NCBI RefSeq assembly: GCF_028502605.1
Contig: NC_079237.1
Coordinates: 3,348,001-3,412,000, forward strand
Reading direction: 5' to 3'
DNA from: Trichoderma breve
Taxonomy: Eukaryota; Ascomycota; Sordariomycetes; Hypocreales; Hypocreaceae
DNA length: 64,000 bases
Position numbers and translations under genes: made by a program. Of the stretch, positions 58,024 to 64,000 are shown in pieces. Within the stretch, counting starts at the first letter, position 1. Every line of letters begins with the position of its first letter. The notes under the pieces are model-generated. The model was given only the letters and a program-made list of their open reading frames with translations, searched no databases and had not been told where the DNA came from.

Positions 58024-58806
58024 ATGGGGGAAAAGACTGGGCTCGCCTCCTTATTATTGGCTCTACTTGTTGGGTATGGCATATACATTACCATCACTGT
58101 CTGGGTTGGGGTAAACGGCTTCTTCGCCTGGTGGTTTTGGCGAAGATCCCACGAGTTTGGGAACCAGCATCGAATCGGAGATAGCAAATTCGGCCTCTTT
58201 GGCTTTGTGGCTTGCGTCATCAAGGCTACCTCGCCTATATTGTTAACTCTTATCCTGATTCTGGTCATTTGTCTTGGTTTGTGCGCATGTTGTCTTTGCT
58301 TATTACGACATGAAATATCCAACAAAAAGAAGGATATCCGAATCTCCAAAGGCCAGGCGATTTGTGTTGCTGTTATACTCGGTATTGTTCTTATCCTTTT
58401 GCTTTCCGGCTTTGTGACTGTCGATAGTCTGCTGCTGGCACGTTTGAGCAAGTGGCTTCCTTATTTTACAGCCCGGGGAGAATCTCCAAAACGAAAGGCC
58501 TGTATCGCATTGATTGTTCTTTTGTCGTTTGAGCTTGCGCTAATGGGCGCTCTTCTCCTCGCGTCAATTGTCTTGCTCGCCATCGGTATATGCGTGCTGG
58601 TGTTTATGGCGTGCTCCCGCAAGAAGGGATGGACTTGGAACGAATTCCACGACAGTTTTAAGCATCGTTCTAAAATTGATTTAGAAAACTGTTTTGAGAA
58701 GTTTATAGGGTGGTGTGGAAGGCACTGGTGGGGCAAGAAATTACATATAGTTCCCAGAGAAGAGAACCCATCTGTACCGGATCAGACAGATTCACAAGGA
58801 GTCTAA
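58024..58806 (+). CDS. Array membrane protein 1 (unrecognised family)
   Basis: Single exon of 260 residues with four hydrophobic segments at about 8-30, 58-88, 107-137 and 160-197. No signal peptide cleavage site or known domain is apparent. Two short motifs are shared with the other array members: EFGNQHRIGDSKFG after helix 1 and RLSKWLPYFTARGES before helix 4. It shares HWW near the C terminus (CGRHWWGKKLHI) with member 4 (EEHWWVAQAQHI), and its leader sequence also resembles member 4's. A Cys-rich stretch (LCACCLCLL) follows helix 2. The C-terminal tail is charged and polar. The location could be plasma membrane or an endomembrane. Function unknown; a four-helix scaffold without transporter or enzyme motifs is all that can be said. 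Confidence 0.75.
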   Translation: MGEKTGLASLLLALLVGYGIYITITVWVGVNGFFAWWFWRRSHEFGNQHRIGDSKFGLFGFVACVIKATSPILLTLILILVICLGLCACCLCLLRHEISNKKKDIRISKGQAICVAVILGIVLILLLSGFVTVDSLLLARLSKWLPYFTARGESPKRKACIALIVLLSFELALMGALLLASIVLLAIGICVLVFMACSRKKGWTWNEFHDSFKHRSKIDLENCFEKFIGWCGRHWWGKKLHIVPREENPSVPDQTDSQGV

Positions 58807-59510
58807 GAGATTGGGATACACCGAGAGGCTCATATACAAAGCTTGATGTGGGTGATGCGGGTGGTAAGAAGGGCGCCTACAGACCTTGGGCATGATGATC
58901 TGGATCAGTGATTGAGAATTGATATATGTCGCCCAGCATAACACTACTAGGACATGATGATGTTAATAGTTCCATTGGGTGTCAAATATATTTATTCCAT
59001 CTATAACCTACTATAGTGAGTGATGTGTAAACTTTGCTCATTGCTCAGCTGAGCACAGGGTGTCAAGATAAAACCCCTAGACTTATACCAACATCTTCTG
59101 TTCTCAGTCGACCACCCCTATCCACCCTTGAAGCAACCGCCTGGGCGAATGAAACTCAGAATCGTCCCGTTAACAAAGGCAAGTTTGAACAAAGACTTTT
59201 ACCCATACCTCACTAACGGCGTCAGACATGCGCTTCTTTGAGAGTAGCAGTGACATATAAACACCTCTTTTGACTCTTTACCTTCCACCTTCATCCAATT
59301 CTTCTCCTCTAGAATCAACACTCTGCACTTACAACTGCTATTGCTTCTTATACCTTGATCCCATATTGCCGCCCATTTAGTAATAATGCAAGAATTCTTA
59401 TCATAATTACTTTCTATCATCTTTCGCCATCAGCCATCTGTTTATTCTGTTTATTTATTCGCCACTTCCCGCTACTTTGCCCGTCAAAGCTGCGTTTATA
59501 CATTAATCGA
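58807..59510. other. Spacer between array members 1 and 2
   Basis: About 0.7 kb containing promoter unit B and the leader of member 2. No other gene-like frame was seen. Confidence 0.5.
59124..59261 (+). promoter_or_regulatory. Array promoter unit B
   Basis: CACCCTTGAAGC near 59124, TAACAAAGGCAAGTTTGAACA-AAG ending at 59194, then CAGTGACATATAAA with TATAAA at 59256-59261. The upstream CCTTTGTTC arm is degenerate here. It aligns closely with unit C, including bases around the TATA box. Confidence 0.65.
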
Positions 59511-60041
59511 ATGCCGTCTAACGAGTCTCCCGGTGCTCCATGCATACGAATATTCATCCATTTTGCATTTATGCTCACACTTCTGATTAACTACGGCTTT
59601 GCGATTGGACTCACACTCGTCGATGCGTGGCTCCTGCCTACTTACTATGAGTTTACCGATCAGAATCGATCCGAAGATGAAGTTTACGCCCTTATTATCT
59701 TCATTATATTTATCTTCATGATTATCCACAATGCAATATTACTTCGGATTGACTTGAGAAGGCATTACAAATTCCAATCTGAGGGTTCCGTGAGCTTCCC
59801 CTATAGATTACATCCGGTCGTCGATATTTTCCAGGGGTTGTTTGAGGGCGTATTCCTGCATCAGTTCCTTCAGTGGCATGCGCAATTTAAGGCCAGTGGT
59901 GAATTCCGGAGTGCCACATACTGCACATTAGCCACCGTCCTCCTTGCATCCAATTTTGCATGGATGCTCTTTTACTGGTTATTACCGGCTTATTACGCTC
60001 TTCATCCTTGCTCTTCATACTATAGAAGGATGAATGTATGA
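59511..60041 (+). CDS. Array membrane protein 2 (unrecognised family)
   Basis: Single exon of 176 residues from the ATG at 59511; the frame upstream has no ATG. Four hydrophobic segments lie at about 10-35, 60-82, 100-120 and 137-165. Signature words: WLLPTYYEFTDQNRSEDE after helix 1 and QFLQWHAQFKASGEFRSAT before helix 4, both closely matched in member 3. The 40 bp before the start also match member 3's leader (TCAAAGCTGC.. and ATGnCGnCTnACGAG), so the pair arose by duplication. The TGA at 60039-60041 is followed in the same frame by about 32 open codons with helix-forming composition (RLLKEAESTVKRITEAVE). A lost or spliced C-terminal tail is therefore possible. Function unknown. Confidence 0.75.
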   Translation: MPSNESPGAPCIRIFIHFAFMLTLLINYGFAIGLTLVDAWLLPTYYEFTDQNRSEDEVYALIIFIIFIFMIIHNAILLRIDLRRHYKFQSEGSVSFPYRLHPVVDIFQGLFEGVFLHQFLQWHAQFKASGEFRSATYCTLATVLLASNFAWMLFYWLLPAYYALHPCSSYYRRMNV

Positions 60042-60900
60042 AGCTTCGGCAGACTGTTAAAGGAGGCCGAATCAACCGTGAAAAGAATAACAGAGGCAGT
60101 TGAGAATATAACGGGCATGGACGACGAAAACCTAGAGTAAAAGGCTACATGTTTGTTGGTACAGCTGGCAAAGATGCCTACTGAGAAAGATTCACGGATA
60201 CTAGTTAAATCTTTAATCCTTTATCCAAATTGATACCTATATTACAGTGGAAAATCGCACTAGTGGGAAGAATAACAATTCTGGTAATGGTAAATGATGC
60301 AACATGCTACAAATCTTTAAGACGTTACTTGTTTAACTGTTTGGCTGCGGAAGGAGCCAGACGTAACGGACCATACGTTGATACAGAGCAGCCCATTGTT
60401 GCCTACCTATGTAGGATACTTTTGCGATATATGTAAATAATAGTACCAAGGAATTACAAAATGGGTCATATCAAGCTAAGCGTGAGCATTTACGGACTCG
60501 TGAGATAATTCTAGAAATTCGGGCTGTTACGCCTACGAAGAAATATTGCGTAGGTACTTATGAGAGTTTAGTCACTCATCAAGGTTAAGGCTCCAAAAGT
60601 TGTATCAACCTCTTCTCATTTAATCGCCTTTGTTCTCCCTTGAAGCCTCAGATGAAACCCAGACCGGTATCCCCGATGGACAAAGGCAAGTCTGAACAAA
60701 GACTTTCCCAAGAACATATCAGTTTCCAATAAAGACACTTCAAGGTACTTTATTCGCATCATTAGGTACCTGTGTACTTCTTTAATGGTAACAGTGACAT
60801 ATAAATACTCCCCTAGCCCTTTACCTTCTCACGTCATGCATCTCCTTTATCATCATTCATCGCTACTTTATCCACCAAAGCTGCATTTACACTTCCATCC
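60042..60900. other. Spacer between array members 2 and 3
   Basis: About 0.86 kb. The first about 150 bp resemble the 3' flank of member 3 (CCTAGA-TnnAAnGCTA and GGCAAAGAT words in the same order), so the duplication extends past the genes. Promoter unit C lies at the right end. The frame at 60230-60436 is unconvincing. Confidence 0.5.
60627..60805 (+). promoter_or_regulatory. Array promoter unit C
   Basis: CCTTTGTTCTCCCTTGAAGC starts at 60627 and GAACAAAG ends at 60701, forming an inverted CTTTGTTC/GAACAAAG pair 75 bp from end to end. CCGGTATCCCCGATG lies between them, as in unit D. CAGTGACATATAAA with TATAAA at 60800-60805 matches unit B. The gene starts at 60901. Confidence 0.7.
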
Positions 60901-61500
60901 ATGTCGCCTCACGAGCCCTCCAATGACAAATCCACACTCAGCTTCAGCCGACGTCAATATATAATCTTGGCTCTATTCCACGGTTGCTTTATAATTGGAT
61001 TCACATTCGTCTATTCGTGGCTATTGCCTGCTTTTCCTGCGTTTCGCAGCCAGTCTCGATCCGCAGATAAGAACTACGCCATTGTTGCCTTGCTCGCGCG
61101 CAGCATCACCATTGTCGGCCATGGAATAATGTTTGTTGTGAGCTTGTACAGACTTTACAAATTCCAACCTCGAGGTTACAGAAATCCGTTTAATAGACTC
61201 GGGTTCATATTCGGTAGCATTATGCTGGGTTTTGATATTTTCTTGGTATATCAGTTTCCGAAGTGGCATGGACAATTCAAGGCCGCTGGTGATTCTCGGA
61301 GTGCCCAATATTGCACTTCAGCTACCGTTCTCTACGCAATTCATCTTCCATTTGCGTTCTTTTGCTGCTCATTTTTTTTTTTTTTTTTTTTGTATCGGCA
61401 CTATTACTACCTAGATGTTAATGCACATGAATCGCCGGTGGTCCGTGAGAGTGGCGAAGCAGACAATGGGGAGAATGGAGAATGCCGGTTCAGAAGATAA
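60901..61500 (+). CDS. Array membrane protein 3 (unrecognised family)
   Basis: Single exon of 199 residues with four hydrophobic segments at about 20-45, 60-80, 98-118 and 140-165. WLLPAFPAFRSQSRSADK follows helix 1 and QFPKWHGQFKAAGDSRSAQ precedes helix 4; both are nearly the same in member 2. The fourth helix ends in seven consecutive Phe codons made by a 20-base T run (61372-61391). Any slippage there would replace the last about 36 residues. The tail is acidic and polar (RESGEADNGENGE) and differs from member 2. No known domain, enzyme motif or transporter signature is visible. Function unknown. Confidence 0.72.
   Translation: MSPHEPSNDKSTLSFSRRQYIILALFHGCFIIGFTFVYSWLLPAFPAFRSQSRSADKNYAIVALLARSITIVGHGIMFVVSLYRLYKFQPRGYRNPFNRLGFIFGSIMLGFDIFLVYQFPKWHGQFKAAGDSRSAQYCTSATVLYAIHLPFAFFCCSFFFFFFLYRHYYYLDVNAHESPVVRESGEADNGENGECRFRR
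61372..61391 (+). repeat. 20-base poly-T inside the member 3 coding sequence
   Basis: An unbroken T20 tract codes for Phe in the fourth membrane segment. Homopolymers of this length often vary between isolates and are error-prone in sequencing, so the reading frame beyond it should be treated as provisional. Confidence 0.9.
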
Positions 61501-61691
61501 CCGGGATGAGCAATGAGAACCTAGAATGGAAAGCTATGTTGGTATCATCGGCAAAGATAGTTACGGAGAAATATATAGCGAGCATTATATATAGGGGAAT
61601 ACCAGCCGGCACTACAAGTCGGCTATTTAGTATCCCGTTCATCTCCTAGATTTAAAGCTACATAAGTAAGTTGTGGGCAATACTACTAGCA

Positions 61692-61981
61692 ACTAGAGAA
61701 ATGCAAATACAGTAGCAGATACTAGAGAAATGTAAATACAGTAGCAGATACTAGAGAAATGTAAATACAGTAGCAGATACTAGAGAAATGTAAATACAGT
61801 AGCAGATACTAGAGAAATGTAAATACAGTAGCAGATACTAGAGAAATGTAAATACAGTAGCAGATACTAGAGAAATGTAAATATAGTAGCAGATACTAGA
61901 GAAATGTAAATATAGTAGCAGATACTAGAGAAATGTAAATATAGTAGTAGATACCAGAGAAATGTAAGTATAGTAGTAGAT
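61692..61981 (+). repeat. Minisatellite, ten 29-bp units
   Basis: Ten nearly identical units of ACTAGAGAAATGTAAATACA-GTAGCAGAT run head to tail. Units 1-7 are almost uniform (TACAG) and the last three shift to TATAG with more changes, so the array looks recently expanded from its left part. There are no spacers, which rules out a CRISPR. Confidence 0.95.
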
Positions 61982-62343
61982 ACTAAAAAAGGAAGCAATA
62001 GTAGGAGATACTGGAAGAAAATATTGACAGCAGCGGAAATTTCTCATAGTAGTAGATGATTTGAAGAGGTAGACACAGGCAGTTACTACTAAGATGCTAA
62101 AAGACAAGGGCTTCCCTCGTATCTCATTCTGACACTTGAACTACACGCAGTCATTGGTGTGTTGGTCAGCTAACTTGATTTCTCATCAGCATCTGCCTGA
62201 AATACATAATCCCGATCGCTGACTGAAAATTAATATGCGATTTTTTGTACGAAGCTGCCTTGGTTACGATTGTGAAACAAACACGGCGTCAAAGCCCTAC
62301 ATGCTTGACCCCAGTTGAAGTCTCTTGTGTTCTTGGCAAACCG

Positions 62344-62579
62344 CCTTTGTTCTCCCTTGAAGCTTCGGTACCAGGCCGAGGCCGGTATCCCCGATGAACA
62401 AGGACATGTTTGAACAAAGTGTTCCCCCGAGGTCGTACCAACTTTCTCTTCTTTGAGCCTACAATGAGCTTTAACTAAGAATCGTAGTTTTAGAGAAACA
62501 CTCAGATCCCGCAATCGTTCAGAAAAGAACTCTACATCATGGGGTGCGTGCGTTTGCTAGTGACAATGGCGAGTATAAA
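62344..62579 (+). promoter_or_regulatory. Array promoter unit D
   Basis: CCTTTGTTCTCCCTTGAAGC at 62344 and GAACAAAG at 62412-62419 form the inverted pair (76 bp end to end), with CCGGTATCCCCGATG between them as in unit C. TATAAA lies at 62574-62579, followed by CAACTCTTCTCTTCAACAAT, closely like the leader of unit A. The gene starts at 62871. Confidence 0.7.
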
Positions 62580-62870
62580 TCCCTCTCATGAGATCTTTGC
62601 TCTTCAACTGTTCTCACCCAACTCTTCTCTTCAACAATCACCACTCTATCTCTACTATTTCTTCTCTACTCCTGACCTCTTCTTGGTGTCCCATCAGCAG
62701 CGGGAAACACGTTTTTGGCACAACTGCTGTACTGTCTTTCTTTGCGGTTGTCTAGCTCATTCATCTCGCTCACTACATGCACTTTGTTTGCATCTCCACC
62801 TGACGCTTCAATCCAACACTGCAACCCGACGCCCCATATCAAACGCCGTGTTACAAGCCGTCTAGCAAAG

Positions 62871-63524
62871 ATGCGAGCCAAGGATGTTATACACTACGCA
62901 TTCATAGTTTTTTATTTTGCATTCTCCACGGCTGGATACGTCGTCCTCGATATATGGCTGTGTCGTCTATTTCAAGAATTTGACCATCGGCATCGAGGCG
63001 GAGATACAAGATACGGCAAAGCTGCATTTTCCTTCTTTACTTTCTGGGCCGTTTCCCATTTCCTTTGTTTTTTCGTCACCCTCTTTCCCCAATACTACGC
63101 GCCTTCATTCCCCAGGCTTTTGGGCCTCTTTGCCGTGTTCCCCAAGCATTGGGCTTTCCTTGCCGACATGGCCGTTCGAATCGTTTTCTTCATTCGTCTT
63201 TCTACTTGGCTATCGCACTTTAAGATCCGTGAAGAAACAGAGAACGTCGCATATTGCATTGCATGTATTTTTGCTCTGGCATGGGGATGGTTGGATCACA
63301 TCTGGTTCTACTGTTTTGAAGAGCACTGGTGGGTTGCGCAAGCTCAACATATCCACGATAAACGAGACGCCGAGAGAGTGAATATGAATATAATGATGTC
63401 GAGAATGCAAGATATCATAGAAAGCTTGGGAAGGGAGGGAAGGGCAGGAAGGGCAGGAAGGACGGAAAGCTTGGAAATCGTGGGAATGGCGGAAAGAATC
63501 GAGAGGGATGTAGAGGGACAGTGA
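62871..63524 (+). CDS. Array membrane protein 4 (unrecognised family)
   Basis: Single exon of 217 residues from the ATG at 62871; the open frame upstream has no ATG. Four hydrophobic segments lie at about 7-30, 48-70, 77-105 and 122-148. Shared signatures: FQEFDHRHRGGDTRYG after helix 1 and RLSTWLSHFKIREETENVA before helix 4, ending in a YC as in members 2 and 3. EEHWWVAQAQHI just after helix 4 matches the HWW of member 1. The polar tail is probably helical and contains a short GREGRAGRAGR repetition. The leader before the ATG (ATCAAACGCCGTGTT) resembles that of member 1. No catalytic or transport motif is visible and the function is unknown. Confidence 0.75.
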   Translation: MRAKDVIHYAFIVFYFAFSTAGYVVLDIWLCRLFQEFDHRHRGGDTRYGKAAFSFFTFWAVSHFLCFFVTLFPQYYAPSFPRLLGLFAVFPKHWAFLADMAVRIVFFIRLSTWLSHFKIREETENVAYCIACIFALAWGWLDHIWFYCFEEHWWVAQAQHIHDKRDAERVNMNIMMSRMQDIIESLGREGRAGRAGRTESLEIVGMAERIERDVEGQ

Positions 63525-64000
63525 GAAGGCCAGCTGAGAAGTATGATCTAAATACATGTAGGCGGTGGAGAATTTAATACACCTTCCGAGTAAAAAGCTA
63601 CCCAATTGATTGTAATAAATGTATTGTAAATGTTGTAAAGTATGTGACATGAGCTGTTTGTGACTTGACGTGTTTGATACCTAGTAGTTTGGCCGCATCA
63701 GGAGCTAGACTCACGACATTGTGAATGAATCGATTTTTTAATGTTCAGCACTAAATTACCGCTATAAGTCTATCACAAAAGCTCCCTATAACATATGGAA
63801 ATCGACGACCTGAGAATTAAGTTAGAGACAATAAGGAAATTGGCCCCTTTGTTTTCCCTTGAAACCACTGCAAGCAAACTCGGATTGGCGTCATCCCAAC
63901 TCACCAAGTGAATTCGAACAAAGACAATCTCCCAGACGTAGCATAAGTATGAGCGATGAGATGACCATCAACATCCGCAAATGGACGACTTGGGATGGTA
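63525..64000. other. Right edge of the window, promoter region of a probable fifth array gene
   Basis: Contains the 3' flank of member 4 and promoter unit E. No coding start follows before the window ends. Confidence 0.5.
63846..63923 (+). promoter_or_regulatory. Array promoter unit E (gene beyond window)
   Basis: CCTTTGTTTTCCCTTGAAAC at 63846 and TTCGAACAAAG ending at 63923 match units C and D in both arms and spacing (78 bp). The TATA box and gene would lie to the right of position 64000. Confidence 0.6.

Larger units (their letters stand above)
61501..62870. other. Spacer between array members 3 and 4
   Basis: About 1.37 kb containing the 29-bp minisatellite (61692-61981), promoter unit D (62344-62579) and a long leader before member 4. 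No other gene-like frame was seen. Confidence 0.5.

Noticed and set aside
60230..60436. 68-codon frame between array members 2 and 3
   Set aside because: No array signature or hydrophobic helices; sits in sequence that appears to be duplicated 3' flank.
61692..61981. CRISPR-like array of 29-bp repeats
   Set aside because: Repeats abut with no spacers and the genome is fungal; it is a minisatellite.

Overview
The window reads as chromosomal DNA of a filamentous ascomycete, probably a Sordariomycete of the Hypocreales type (Trichoderma-like). The evidence is the short introns (about 50-120 bp, GT..AG, with CTAAC/CTGAC branch points), the Pezizomycotina gene families (Zn2Cys6 regulator, PNP-NACHT-ankyrin receptor, C-terminal-motor kinesin, FHIP, GT32) and kilobase-scale gene spacing. 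The species is inferred, not proven. No transposase, rRNA, tRNA or CRISPR array was found. Exon coordinates were worked out by hand from reading frame and splice signals.

Left part (1-14 kb), accessory in character: a Zn2Cys6 regulator, a convergent SDR that lacks the usual YxxxK, a 1617-residue NLR-like receptor (nucleoside phosphorylase + degenerate NTPase + intact NACHT + 14 ankyrin repeats), an HXXXD acyltransferase and a stand-alone thioesterase. The tailoring enzymes and regulator resemble a secondary-metabolism set, but no PKS, NRPS or terpene synthase is present.

Middle (16-43 kb), mostly housekeeping: an RRG8-like mitochondrial protein divergent from mitochondrial ClpP, dihydroxy-acid dehydratase (ILV3), a Loa1/Vps66-type acyltransferase, a Kar3/KlpA kinesin-14 with an in-frame TAG in its N-terminal half, two small hydrophilic proteins, ARB1, a GNAT, an FHIP endosome-transport subunit and a GT32 (Och1-like) glycosyltransferase.

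Right part (43-64 kb), gene-poor: an 8.5 kb stretch with no convincing gene, an MFS hexose transporter, a 22-bp minisatellite and a T5orf172/DUF1766 protein. Last comes the most unusual part, a tandem array of at least four unrecognised, related, small four-helix membrane proteins (58.0-63.5 kb). Each has a duplicated promoter unit carrying GAACAAAG/CTTTGTTC-type sites, a TATA box and a similar leader. A fifth promoter unit at the right edge implies another gene beyond the window. A 29-bp minisatellite lies inside the array.
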